Shown here: positions 1 to 11,362 of the stretch, one piece after another | How positions within the stretch are numbered: the stretch's first letter is position 1 | How the letters are laid out: every line of letters begins with the position of its first letter | Assembly: GCF_029962835.1 (NCBI RefSeq) | Contig: NC_080575.1 | Coordinates: 60,367,493 to 60,431,492, forward strand | Reading direction: 5' to 3' | From: Magnolia sinica | Lineage: Eukaryota > Streptophyta > Magnoliopsida > Magnoliales > Magnoliaceae | DNA: 64,000 nt | Position numbers and translations under genes: made by a program | Notes under the pieces: model-generated | Told to the model about the DNA's origin: nothing | Seen by the model: only the letters and a program-made list of their open reading frames with translations | Database searches by the model: none

Positions 1-2190
1 GCAAACCATGATAAACACCTTAGGAAATAATGATAGTAATATAATAATAATAACAAACAATAATAAGTATAGTAATAAAGGGTAATAAATAATGATGTAT
101 ATAGTTTATACTAAAGTAATAATAATAAAATTAGTATTAATGTTAATGTCCAGTTAGTAAATCATACAAACATCATTAGACCCTTATAGCCGTTGACGTT
201 CAATTTCGGAGTGATTCGACCGTCGGATTGATGAAAACCCACCAAGATAACCCAAATCAAGTCGTGGGCCCCACCTAGGATTTATATCTGCCTGATCAAC
301 AGCCCTAGGACCCCAAGCTAGGGTTCTAAATAGTGTGGACGGAGTAGATTTCTCACGGACATCACCATGGACCCCACAGAAGGGTGAGTGCGCATCACGA
401 GGACTTGCACCCGGAGTGCACTGGACCAGCCAAAGTGGTCAAATCACCTCTGACCGAGTCGAAACCACAAGTTGCGGATCTCCTTCCTGCCACGTGAATT
501 TTCAAATGTGATTGAACGTCAACCTCCAAAGTGGCCCACCCTGGCCACCATATGAAAGATCCGAACCGTTCATCTTGTTCATGGGGCCGGGAGAACCAAA
601 ATCCTATAGGATTTCGGACCCATGTATAATAACGAAGGAGATTGAACAGAGCCATTCGGAATCCTTCATGCGGTTAAGATCCAGGATGGTGGACCCATCT
701 ATGACCACATGGGCGGTCCGGGATTGTTTTGGGCATGTAATCTCGTCCATCCGCGCGGCCGTTGGAGGGCGTGCTCTCTCGCTGCCAAAAGAGGGCAGGC
801 AACCTCCTGTGAGACAAAATCGCGTGGGGAAAACATTCCCACTTCGGGAAGGGTACGCTGGCACGATCCGAAGCCTCCACCAGGCCACGTGGTGTTCTCT
901 CCACCGTCCACTGTAGGTTTGCAACGTTTCTCTTAGCAGAGCCACCCATCTCACGAGAAAAGCTTTGGAGGCGGGATATCTCGCGGGATATTGCACTCAG
1001 ACGAGTTGCAAGAGAGAAATTGGGTCCCACACTAATACCATGCCCCATCTGATCCATCCAGATGGATTGGATGACCGTTTTAACGAAAACGCCATTAGAG
1101 GCGACATCATCTTCCCCGTTAAACTGATCAACCCACCATCATGGAGTGGGCCCCACTTTAAGATCTGAATTATTTTTCCAGTGGGCCTCGGTGTGTAAAA
1201 TCCATCCCTCGAATCGGATTTCCCCCTGCAATCGAGGAAAGGAAGTGGAGGTGTGTGCTCGGTCGGTTATCTCGACCATTGGATGTAGGGTTCGAGCAGA
1301 CTCCGTGGCAATAAGGCTACGCATTTTCCATGAGATCTGCACTAGAAATTCCAGGGAATAGAGAAAGAAAGAAGGAGAGAAAATGAGAGTGAAAAGAGGG
1401 AGAAAGAAAGGGCCGACGTTGGGTTCAAGTTGGGGCCGTAATAGCTTGACTTATCTTAGTCACTCGGTCAAGCCAACTAGGTGAGTGGGTCTGTCCAACC
1501 CATAGCTGGGTTGTTGGAAGAGGCAGAAAGGAAGGGAATAAGAGAAATGAAGAAGGAAGTGAGGAGAAGCAGAAACGAGAAAGAGAGATTGGGTGGTGAT
1601 ACTGTCGTTGCTGCGGGCCGCACCTGGGAAACATCTCAGTGGGCTACGCCCTGCTCTGGCATTGTGGGTCGTGCACAGGCCCAAGGGCAGGCCAAAACAG
1701 AGCTGTGGGTCTGTGTTCAGACCTTGCACGTTGCAGGTGCCCCATTCCAGCCCGTTCAGTGAGCCGCACCACACTAAGGCTATGGGCCTTACTGAATGTA
1801 GCTCAGCCACTCGAGCTGGTGGGCCGCACGCTGCCAGTTGGTGGGCCAGTCCATCACACATCGCAGTAGTATGGTCCACTTGGGCTATGAATCTGTCTAA
1901 GTCCTTGGCTCTCTGTCCTATTTTGATCATCAGAAACTGATGTGCAGAGTAGATCTCTCACTGGAATCCCCATGGGACATAGCTTCCGACCACGGGGACT
2001 TCAGGTGGGCCCGTACAAGATGCGTACAACAAATCTGGATGGCCATGTGGGACCCACTATGGAGAGATCACATCCAACCATTCATACTCATAGGTATAAC
2101 CCTATCCATCTGATCTTCTAGCTGAGTTCAAGTTGGGACCGCTCACTTGCGTCGAGTTGAGCTACCAGTCAACTAATCTAAGTAAACTTT
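1..2190 (+). repeat. 5' LTR of the non-coding gypsy element, left part
   Basis: The first ~1165 bases match 26942-28137 in the 3' LTR. The rest continues the same LTR up to the CACTA insertion point. By comparison with the 3' LTR, roughly 440 bases of LTR lie before the window. It contains GTGGGCCC-type modules and purine-rich stretches near 1360-1420 and 1510-1590. Short open frames on both strands are not supported as genes. Confidence 0.75.
2188..2190. repeat. CACTA target-site duplication, left copy (TTT)
   Basis: TTT directly precedes the left terminal inverted repeat, and TTT directly follows the right one at 22507-22509. CACTA transposons duplicate 3 bp, so this fits. A homopolymer triplet in AT-rich DNA is weak evidence on its own. 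Confidence 0.7.
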
Positions 2191-2202
2191 CACTACAAGA
2201 AA
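2191..2202 (+). repeat. CACTA left terminal inverted repeat
   Basis: CACTACAAGAAA, identical to the reverse complement of 22495-22506. The match breaks at the thirteenth base (G against A). Confidence 0.92.
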
Positions 2203-3180
2203 GTAGGTCTTTAGCCTCAATTTTTTAGCCTCAATTAAAAAAATGGAGGCTAAATGTATTTTTTAGCCTCGGCTGCTATGGAACTGAGGCTAAAAGTTCA
2301 TTTTTCGCCTCAGTTGCTAAATAACTGAGGCTAAAAGTCTACTTTTTAGCCTCAGTTGCATAAGAACCGAGGCGAAAGGTTTACTTTTAGCCTCGGTTCC
2401 ATAGAAACCGAGGCGAAAAGTCTACTTTTTAGCCTCAGTTGCTAGGAACCGCGGCGAAAGGTATACTTTTTAGCCTCACCTGCATAGGAATCGAGGCGAA
2501 AGGTCTACTTTTTAACCTCAGTTGCATAGGAACAGAGGCGAAAGGTCTACTTTTTAACCTCAGTTGCATAGGAACAGAGGCGAAAGGTCTACTTTTTAGC
2601 CTCAGTTGCATAGGAACCGAGGCGAAAGGTCTACTTTTTAGCCTCACTTGCATAGGAACCGAGGCGAAAAGTCTACTTTTTAGCCTCACTTGCATAGGAA
2701 CCGAGGCGAAAGGTCTACTTTTTAGCCTCAGTTGCTGGGAACTGAGGCGAAAGGTCTACTTTTTAGTCTCACTTGCATAGGAACCGAGGCGAAAGGCCTA
2801 CCTTTTAGCCTCAGTTGCATAGGAACCGAGGCGAAAGGCCTACTTTTTAGCCCCAGTCACATAGGAACCGAGACGAAAGGTCTACTTTTTAACCTCAGTT
2901 GCTAGGACCGAGGCGAAAGGTCTACTTTTTAGCCTCACTTGCATAGGAACCGAGGTGAAAGGTCTACTTTTAGCCTTAGTTACTAGGAACCGAGGCGAAA
3001 GGTCTACTTTTTAGCCTCACTTGCATAGGAACCAAGGTGAAAGGTCTACTTTTTAGCCTCAGTTGCTAGGAACCGAGGCGAAAAGTCTACTTTTTAGCCT
3101 CAATTGCATAGGAACCGAGGCAAAATGTCTACGTTTTACCCACAGTTGCATAAGAACCGAGGCGAAAGGTCTAATTTTTT
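2203..3180 (+). repeat. CACTA 5' subterminal tandem repeats with hairpin units
   Basis: More than twenty imperfect units of about 42 bp, each containing GCCTCAGTT, a short spacer and AACCGAGGC, then GAAAGGTCTACTTTTTA. The two half-sites are nearly inverted, so each unit can fold into a small hairpin. In En/Spm elements subterminal repeats are bound by element proteins; that role is inferred here. Related units appear at the other end (21985-22494). Open frames here are repeat translations, not genes. Confidence 0.88.
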
Positions 3181-3990
3181 ATTAATGGGCCATTTTCCAT
3201 CTGGAAATTGCTCTATTTGATTCACAGGTGGGTGAAAAGTACACTCCATATTCATCTTTAAGAAATCACAACCATTATTACCTGTTAGAGCAGAAGGTGG
3301 CCCACATGTACGTATTAACAGTCATTGATACACAGATCAGGCCAGTTAGAGCAGAAGGTGGCCCACATGTACGTATTAGCAGTCATTGATACACACACAG
3401 AGAGATTCTCTTTTTCCAAAGCATGTGGCCCACGTAATCATGGCACACCTGTGAGAGATACAACTTTTCATCAGGTGGGCCTCACTGTTTAGATCTTAAG
3501 GCCTACAAACCAGGCTGTTTCACTACTCAGGTGGGTCACATCTTACAAGCAATGGGATGAACAATGGACAGCTACAAAATTGCTATACTCCAACGTTATA
3601 TCTGCTCCAGTTATGCATGTGTGAATGTAAGGTTCTTTCTTTCAGATCCTTGCTTACATGAAGGAAAATCAGGACCATAAAAATCATGGACCCTGCTGCG
3701 GATGGATCACAGCCAGAAAAAATCAAACTCGTTAGATAATCCAAACCATCAGATCTGATAGTTAAATTTCTACAGCTTAGTACCATTTTCTTCTCAACCG
3801 TCTAGTTGTCACCTAGTAGTTAAATGTTTAGTAGTTAGCATCTAAACAGCTTGGCCCACCTGATAAAAGGCTCGGATCTCTCCAATGTGTTCCATGTTGG
3901 CGTGTAGATAGGCAAGGCTTCACATACGTGTGGGCTTACGAACCGCATAGTTGTAACACGTGTTTGAGATCTGAGCTTTACATGAGACGA
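3181..3990 (+). other. CACTA 5' non-coding region with a 61-bp tandem duplication
   Basis: No gene seen. A 61-bp unit starting GTTAGAGCAG at 3284 is repeated directly from 3345 with one or two changes. The region includes GTGGGCC-type modules shared with surrounding LTRs. Confidence 0.6.
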
Positions 3991-3991
3991 G

Positions 3992-4152
3992 CTATAAAAA
4001 AAATTCCCTCGGCTCTTTCTCAAAATCCCTAAGCTCCCTCAGCTCTCTCTCAAAATCAGATCATTTCATACTCCCTCAGCTCTCTCTCAAGATCCCTCAG
4101 CTCCGAAAGGAAATTCTATCCTCCACACCAGCAATCTCTTCGCCGATTTCAG
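3992..4152 (+). promoter_or_regulatory. Candidate promoter and pyrimidine-rich leader exon inside the CACTA
   Basis: A TATA-like CTATAAAAA at 3992-4000 is followed by a CT-rich stretch with repeated CCCTCAGCTCTCTCTC motifs, ending in TTTCAG with GTACTC after it, a plausible 5' splice site. This is the layout of a plant core promoter with a leader exon and leader intron. It could serve TNP2, whose start is at 8151. It could instead have been captured with the ribosomal-protein exon near 6.6 kb, since ribosomal-protein genes often have pyrimidine-rich leaders. No transcript evidence is available. Confidence 0.4.
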
Positions 4153-4865
4153 GTACTCATTCTCTCTCTCTGTTTTTTTCTCTACTGATTTCTCAACTGA
4201 AATTCTCTCGAAAATCAGAAATCAGGGCAGAAATCTCTCATTTTCGTGCGTTTTCCCCATTTGGCCGTTCAAAATCCAATTTCCACGTTTTTTGGTTCGA
4301 TTTAAGGAGTTTTTTTTTTGCTGATTTCACTGAAATCTTGCTCAGGAAGTGGAAAATCCTGTCGTTTCTAGCTCATTTGCTAGATTTGAGCAGTTTCTAC
4401 ATTGCAATATCAGCGATTAGGGTTTGGTGTTCGATCTGAGAGCAAAACCCTGTTCTCTAGTGCGAAATCTGCTCCTCCATTGCCGATTTTCGTGCAGGCT
4501 AGAAAAACAAGGGGCATATACACCGATTGCAGCTCCTCACCGATTGCAAAAACATGGATAGGGTTTGGTTTTTGTAATTTTTTCTTGATTTCTGGTGCTT
4601 GATTTGTTTTGATCTTGATCTAACTTATGTCTCTTTATTCTTAGAGATTTCATTGGATTTTGTTTTGATTCTTGCTGATTTAAGTTGTAATTTAGGTTTT
4701 TGTATTTAGATTTTAGAGATTTATCTAAAAGTATATCTAAAAAAAAGTTATGTCCAGCGGCGCATTTTCTATGCCAGATAAGTCTAATATGGTAGAATGT
4801 AGTGCATTTTTATATGTGCATATTTCTGATGGATATTTATTCTAGGAATGAGATTTTAGACATAT

Positions 4866-4898
<33 letters not shown>

Positions 4899-5044
4899 CC
4901 CTCATACTGGTTGCTGCAGAATTTCTGTAAAATGCTATCTCTACCATGGTTTATGTTCACATTGTCTCATAGCAGAAATTGGACAGATATTTTAAAGCTG
5001 ATTTTGATTGTTTTCCATTTTTCTGGGCCAAACTTAATAATACA
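4153..5044 (+). other. Intron-like T-rich stretch with a poly(A) run
   Basis: T-rich sequence following a possible splice donor. A run of more than 30 adenines lies near 4867-4897. No coding frame recognised. Confidence 0.4.
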
Positions 5045-5175
5045 ATAATAATAACATTTATCCTTTCATATTTACCTATTAATTTGCAAATAAAACTATA
5101 TTGTACATGCACATTGTAAGTACTGCAGCAACCCACATACCCTAGCATACCATGTATTGTAAGAAGGAGCTTAAT
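5045..5175 (+). repeat. Left arm of a 131-bp inverted repeat
   Basis: Nearly identical to the reverse complement of 6286-6416, with only a few differences near the ends and one or two inside. The arms enclose about 1.1 kb that includes a LINE-like RNase H remnant. No clear target-site duplication or known family ends were recognised. Confidence 0.8.
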
Positions 5176-5429
5176 ATATATCCATTCTGGTGCCACATAT
5201 TGGAATGACCTGCTATAAAGGTAGAAAACAAAAGAACAGTCAGATTTTTAGAATGTGATGAATTCCATTGACGAAGTTATTGAATTTTTAAATTTTAGTA
5301 TCATCATGTGGGCTCCCCATACTCGTATCTTTGTGGGGTCAAGGCTTTTTGATTTTCTCAGACATTGGAATATAAGTCGCAGGTAATAAAGCTTCAGAGC
5401 CTCATGTACACATGCTTGGACTTGTACAG

Positions 5430-5810
5430 CAGGAGTTTGGAAGCTGAATTTTGATGGCTTATTTTTGTTAGATCACTGTTCTTTGTGGTGTTGATGGGGT
5501 GTTTGGAGATGAGAAAGGCATGATTGTCAAAGCATATCTACTGCCTAATGGAAGAGATGATTTCCGTAAAGGCCACTTTCTGAAGGTTTGAGGATTTTTG
5601 TGAGGGAGTTTCTAGGCTCCTTGACTGTGGGGAGGGAATTATCAAAGGTTTTGCGATGGGCTACCTCTTGTGAAGTAGAAGCCTTGCCTATCTTCATTTT
5701 TGACAAAAACTGCCCTCTAGAAAGCCTCCTTGATAAACATATAGATTGTCTGTTTTTCCAGCGATGGTAGCATTGTTGTGGTCTCCCTGGCTAGGGAGGG
5801 TGATCCTTGT
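5430..5810 (+). pseudogene. LINE-type RNase H (RVT_3-like) remnant
   Basis: Translated pieces resemble the RNase H domain that ends many plant L1-type LINEs: GVWKLNFDG at about 5437-5463, then GVFGDEKGMIVKAYLLPNG at about 5494-5550, and a later piece near 5768-5806 resembling the C-terminal LAREG motif. The pieces lie in different frames with stops between them, so this is a decayed fragment. No reverse transcriptase or endonuclease domain was seen nearby. It could instead come from a stand-alone plant RVT_3 gene. It lies between the arms of the 131-bp inverted repeat. Confidence 0.45.
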
Positions 5811-6285
5811 TAGTCTCTACATTGAGAATTCTGTCCTGCTTCCTTGATGCTGTTTTCCTTCTTTTTTTTTTGAGTAAATACTTCATTCCTGAAAAAAAGT
5901 TTCTAAGAAAAAGAAGAAAAATAAATATATATAAAAAAAAATCATTTCTTGATAGATGTAGTAGTATTGAAGAGAAGGTTATCCAGATTTCTTGTTCAAA
6001 GAAGATTTGAACCATGGCAATTTATATGCTTTGAAATGGGATTAATCTGATAGTTTCCATTGAACTTTTGTGGAATGGAAAGACACATTGGGAAAAACTG
6101 ATTTGTAATGGATCTTGTTCAAAAAAAAAAAGTGTAATGAGCCCCTTCATTACTGAGTTTGATGCTGAACAAATTGAGATCTTTATAATCCTTGGAAAGA
6201 GAATGATCAAATTGAGATCTTTGTTGTTTTAGGTGGAGTGTTGTGTCAGAGGTCTAATATGACATGGAAATCCATACATTTTTGT

Positions 6286-6416
6286 ATTAAGCTCCTTCTT
6301 ACAATACATGGTATGCTAGGGTATGTGGGTTGCTGCAGTACATACAATGTGCATGTACAATATAGTTTTATTTGCAAATTAATAGGTAAATATGAAAGGA
6401 TAAATGTTATTATTAT
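6286..6416 (-). repeat. Right arm of the 131-bp inverted repeat
   Basis: Reverse complement of 5045-5175. Together the arms could form a long hairpin if transcribed, because they lie in the leader region upstream of TNP2. Confidence 0.8.
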
Positions 6417-6607
6417 AGACACTACAGTACAAAAGCTCAATTCTTTTCATTTCTACCTCCTCATGGTTCAGGGTTCAAGCCTGTCAGATGCAAGCTCAAT
6501 TCTTTGCATGGTCATTTGGATTAGGCTTGAAAGGTCAAAAGCATGTAGGAAGTTTTGGTTTCAGAAATTTGTTTTCTAATTTGTTTTTGTTGTGTTTGCT
6601 TTCTCAG

Positions 6608-6648
6608 CCTGCAAGGCCAGGGGATCGGATCTGAGGGTTCACGTCAAG
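6608..6648 (+). pseudogene. RPL17: Captured exon resembling ribosomal protein L17 (uL22)
   Basis: After a splice-acceptor-like TTTCTCAG, 41 bases encode CKARGSDLRVHVK, followed at once by a donor-like GTACAT. Plant cytosolic L17 proteins carry CKARG(A/S)DLRVHFK near residue 15, so 12 of 13 residues agree. The first two bases fit the last two of the preceding serine codon. L17 is a large-subunit rRNA-binding protein. I found neither the preceding start exon nor the following long exon, so only a fragment was captured. The short length leaves some room for chance, but the exon borders support the call. Confidence 0.6.
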
Positions 6649-7007
6649 GTACATTGACCTTCATCCTTTTACTTATTTCTGCTTCTAAGCATTTCATGTG
6701 AATTTTAGTAATCTTTCAAAAAATATGAATTTTAGTAATCTCATATATTTTGGAATTCGGAGATCAAAAGAAATTTTATTATGTTCTTATGGGTGGTTGA
6801 GTGTTGATTGAGAATACACATTGATCAAAATTGTTCGGCGGATGGTCAGATGTGTAACAATGGTGTTACTATGTTAGTAATCTATTATTCACGTGGCATG
6901 CAGATGATAATTCAAAACAATTAAAATTTTCGTTTGCATTCACACACATGATTAACTTTGCCTCAAGCATAAGATACAAGATAGAAAATGGAAATTACAA
7001 ATAAATT
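6649..7007 (+). other. Non-coding stretch after the L17-like exon
   Basis: AT-rich, intron-like sequence. No further L17 coding sequence or other gene recognised. Confidence 0.4.
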
Positions 7008-7039
7008 TATACTAGAATATAAGATAGTAGCAGGATCAA
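7008..7039 (+). repeat. 32-bp direct repeat, left copy
   Basis: Identical over 32 bases to 8039-8070. The two copies flank a 999-bp segment containing an AT microsatellite and a foldback sequence. It is much longer than a normal transposon target duplication. Confidence 0.9.
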
Positions 7040-7583
7040 GTCTAGCTACAGAAGTCATGGCTTATCTTCTCCAACCACTGAAAAAGTGTAGGGACAAAAG
7101 CAATGCCCTGTCTCAGCCAACTTGAAAAGTAATTTTGGCCAAGGAAAAACCATGCCCCATCTCTTATGTGAATCCCAGGATGGTATGGTGTAGCCTATGG
7201 AACCTGAACATGACAAAGCCTTCTCTTCTGTGAAATGAAGATGTATCAATTGATTACTATCCAAATAGTCTTGTATGGTAAAATGGACCAAATCAAACTT
7301 TAATAGGATGTCCCAGCTGTTTATTAATTAGCATGGAAACTTGGAGAAAATTGATGGATGAGATTGTCTAACATGTGTAGTATTGATGGTTAGAACATGT
7401 TAGATTGAATATCTACACCACCGGATCTGCTACAAACATCTCAAAATACCCTCACGGTGGTAGGAAGAAATTCAAATCCAACCATTGCTTTGGACCCCAC
7501 GGCTCTTCCAAGTGAAATCAGATTGCGTACTGAGTAACTTAGTATGCTTTTATCCTATTGAGTAAACTCAGTTGGGCCCACTG

Positions 7584-7586
<3 letters not shown>

Positions 7587-7661
<75 letters not shown>
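7587..7661. repeat. (AT)n microsatellite
   Basis: About 75 bp of uninterrupted AT dinucleotides inside the 7040-8038 insertion. Confidence 0.95.
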
Positions 7662-7664
<3 letters not shown>

Positions 7665-8035
7665 TATCTACACTGTCCATCATTTCTCTAGCCCATTTTA
7701 GTGGTTGAGCCAAAACTTGAAGCATATCCAAGGCTCAAGTGGACCACACCACAGGAAACAGTGGGAATAATAACTTCCACCGTTGAAAAGTTTCTAGGGC
7801 CCAAAGTGATTTTTATTTGTCCTCCAACCTGTTCATAAGATCACGTTGACATGGGTGAAGGGAAAAAGCAAATAACATCTTGATCTAAAACTTTTGTGGC
7901 CCACAAAAATCTTTCAATGGTAGAATTTCAATTCACACTGTTTACCGCGGTGCAGTCCACTTGAGATTTTGATATACTTCATTTTTAGTCTCAAGCCATA
8001 AAATTATCTGTTAAAATGGATTAACAGAGTGGATA
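7662..8035. mobile_element. Foldback MITE-like element (GTGGACC/CCGTCCA family)
   Basis: The left half (ACTGTCCATC, CCCATTTTAGTGGTTGAGCC, GGCTCAAGTGGACC, ACAGGAAACAGTGGG, CCACCGTTGAAA) is mirrored by the right half in inverse order (TTTCAATGGTAG, ACACTGTTTACC, GTCCACTTGAG, CTCAAGCC, AAAATGGATTAACAG). The segment therefore folds back on itself over about 370 bp. Partial copies occur at about 12540-12660, 37385-37510, 38190-38465, 42140-42430 and 47840-48150. No coding capacity. Termini and target duplication are not certain. Confidence 0.6.
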
Positions 8036-8038
8036 AAA

Positions 8039-8070
8039 TATACTAGAATATAAGATAGTAGCAGGATCAA
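8039..8070 (+). repeat. 32-bp direct repeat, right copy
   Basis: Perfect match to 7008-7039; see the left copy. Confidence 0.9.
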
Positions 8071-11000
8071 TGTTGAGTAGAGTAATAACTACAGTGGATT
8101 GACATGAATTTTGGGCAGAGTATTGCATTGTTCAAAGTTGGATACAAGTGATGGATAAGAGTTGGATGCAAAAGTCAAGGTAATGTGCTGAGCAACACCC
8201 TCTCCTTCGAATTTGGATTCCTTATAAAGTTGCATTGTTTTAAGAGTTCCCTTTGTTTCCTTGGACAATATAGGGTGAGCTTGGAATATGTTAAGGGCAT
8301 GAAGGAATTCATTGAGTTTGCATTCAACAATGCTGCTAGCGAGGGAAAGATCTTATGTCCATGTGTAAAGTGCGCCAACCTCTTTTGGCGTGCTCATAAA
8401 GAAGTGGTAGATCATCTTGTGTGTGAGGGAATTATGCCGAATTACACCCGTTGGGTGTTCCATGGGGAGGCGTCTTCTTCATCGACTTCCGGCCCTGCAA
8501 CTAGTACACATGATGATATTCCTCCACGTGATGACATGCATGGATTGTTGCATGATGTGTTTGGAATATCAGGTGTGGATGACATGCCAACTGAGTTGCC
8601 ATCACAGGAGCCAATACAAGAGGAACCGAATCCTGAAGCTGAAAGATTCTTCAGGTTGTTGCAAGACGCTGAACAAGCCTTGTACCCGGGATGTAAGAAG
8701 TTCACGAAACTCTCTTTTGTTGTTCGAATGTATCAACTTAAGTGCTTAAATGGATGGAGCAAAAGTCATTTACCATGTTGCTTGAATTGTTGAAAGAAGC
8801 ACTCCCCGAGGGTGAGACATTGCCGAGTTCCTTTTATGAGACCAAGAAGATTATTAAAGAACTGGGCCTCAATTATAACAAGATCGATGCATGCCCCAAT
8901 GATTGCCAGTTGTATTGGAAGACTAATGTGAACGATGAGTCATGTACTGTGTGTGGTATATCCAGATGGAAAACGATGGAACATGATTCTAATGACGATG
9001 AGGCAACAACTATTCCCTCCAAAGTTAAAAAGATTCCAGCAAAGACATTGTGGCATTTTCCATTAATACCAAGGTTACAAAGGTTATTTATGGAAGCACA
9101 AACAGCTAAAAACATGAAATGGCATGACAAGGGACGAACCAAGGATGAGTGCATGAGACATCCTGCTGATTCTCCTGCATGGAAATCTTTTGACGAGCAA
9201 CACCCAAATTTTTCATATGATAGTCGTAATGTTAGGCTTGGGTTAACAACTGATGGATTCAATCCCTTTGGGATGATGAGTATTGCTCATAGCACATGGC
9301 CTATTGTTTTGATGCCATACAATTTACCACCGTGGATGTGCATGAAGTAGCCTTACATCATGATGTCTCTACTTATACCAGGCCCGCATGGTGTTGGCAA
9401 TAATATCGACGTGTATCTACAACCGTTGATAGAAGAATTGCTTAAATTGTGGGAGGTTGGTGTCGACACTTACGATGCATCATCGAAGTTGAATTTTCGA
9501 ATGCGTGCTGCTTTGTTATGGACTATTAGTGACTTTCCTGGATATGCAATGTTGTCAAGATGGAGCACAAAAGGTAAGCTCGCTTGTCCTAACTGCAATA
9601 AGGACACAAAGTCCCAGTGGTTGACACATAGCCATAAGTTTTTTTACATGGGTCATCGTCAATTTTTGGATAGAGATCATAGGTATAGACATGATAAAAG
9701 GAACTTTAATGGAAAGCTGGAGTTGAGAGATGTGCCGAAACAACTATCTGGAAATGAAGTGTTAGCTCAAGTGAGCAAAATTAACATAATATTTGAAAAG
9801 AAGTCTGATACCAAAGTTGGAAAGAAGAGAAATCGAGACAATAATAAGGAAAAGGGAAAGGCATCTTGTTGGAAGAAGAGAAGTATTTTCTTCGATTTAC
9901 CATACTGGGCAGGTAATATGTTGCGTCACAGCCTTGATGTGATGCACATCGAGAAGAATGTATGCGACAATGTCCTTGGGACGTTGTTGAACATCGACGG
10001 GAAGACAAAGGACAATGTGAAGTCTCGTCTGGACCTCCAAGAAATAAAGATAAGACGAACACTTCACCCAAAGCAGAGACCATCAGGCAAAACATATTTG
10101 CCCCCTGCATGCTTTACAATGGCGAATAAGGAGAAGGATGATTTCTACAGAGTCATAAAGAACATGAAGGTACCAGATGGCTATGCGAGTAATATCTCAC
10201 GATGTACCAATCTCAAAATGAAGAAGATTTTAGGACTCAAGAGCCATGACACTCATGTTTTGATGCAACAAATACTTTCGATCGCCGTGCGAAGGACATT
10301 ACCTCCAAACGTGAGCTCAATCCTAATTGAATTAAGCGGATTCTTTAGAGATTTGTGTTCCAAGGTTGGCTGGATGCAGGATTTCAAGTTTCTTGAATCT
10401 CAGATTACTTTAACACTTTGCCATTTAGAGAGGATCTTTCCATCGCCATTCTTTGATATCATGGTGCATTTGCCTATACATTTAGCCAGCGAGGCAATGT
10501 TAGCCGGGCCAGTACAGTACCGCTGGATGTACCCAATCGAAAGGTGTGTTTTAAGGTCTTAATATGACATTTCATTTATCTTGTTGTAATAGATAAATTC
10601 ATGTATACTTATATGTCTATTATGTGACTATAGGTACCTACAGAGACTAAAGTCCTACGTTCGAAACAGAAGTCGGCCAGAGGGTTCGATTGCAGAGGGT
10701 ACCTAACTGAAGAATGCCTAACATTCTGCTCTCGGTACTTACATGGCGTTGAGACAAGATTCAACAGACCGGTTCGAAATGAGGACTTTAGGGATGCGAC
10801 AGTAGGTCGTCCATAGGGAAAGATTGACGTGTTTATTATCGAATATGTTGATAGGACACAGGCACATAGATATGTGTTGTTCAACACCAATGCGGTTGCA
10901 CCATTCATTGAGTAAGAGTAGTTTTATTTGTAGCGTTAATTCATAAGAATCTCACTTGTTTACAACTTATTCATCGAATTGAATAAAATGCAGTGAACAC

Positions 11001-11290
11001 AGGAAAGTGATTAAGAAGGAGATGCCCCGAAGAGCACCGAGGCTCCTAGAACGCATCCACAATGAAAACTTTTCAGATTGGCTTGGGAAGCATGTGGACC
11101 ATGTTGGGAATGATCAAGTTCCGAAAGAAGTTAAAAGCCTGGCTCGGGGCCCTAACACTGTTGCAAGAAGATTTAAAGGATACATTATTAATGGTTTCAG
11201 GTTTCGTACAAGAGACCGTGAGAGAGACTTGAAAACACAGAATAGTGGAGTTGTAGTGACGGCAAAGACATCAAGCTTTGCAAGTACAAG

Positions 11291-11362
11291 TGATAGAAAC
11301 CCTGTTATAGGGGATGTGGATTACTATGGTGTTATAACAGACATTATCGAGTTGGATTATTG
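11291..11362 (+). repeat. 72-bp direct repeat flanking the LTR fragment, left copy
   Basis: Identical over all 72 bases to 15519-15590. Both copies are TNP2 coding sequence (DUF4216 start, VDYYGVITDIIELDY). The 5-bp duplications around solo LTRs elsewhere in this window show that this is not a normal retrotransposon target duplication. Confidence 0.95.

Noticed and set aside
512-916. A 134-codon open frame present at the same place and length in both LTR copies (also 27477-27881)
   Set aside because: The two copies are LTR duplicates, so sharing is expected. Most differences between them change the residue, open frames overlap on the other strand, and nothing resembles a known protein.
2435-2780. 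Open frames on both strands with repetitive peptides
   Set aside because: They are translations of the 42-bp CACTA subterminal repeats.
2203-3180. CRISPR-like regular repeats
   Set aside because: Units are contiguous with no unique spacers, and the DNA is plant nuclear; these are transposon subterminal repeats.
6465-6490. GGGTTCAAGCCTG resembling the T-arm of a tRNA or SINE box B
   Set aside because: No matching acceptor, D or anticodon arms upstream and no box A at the right distance.
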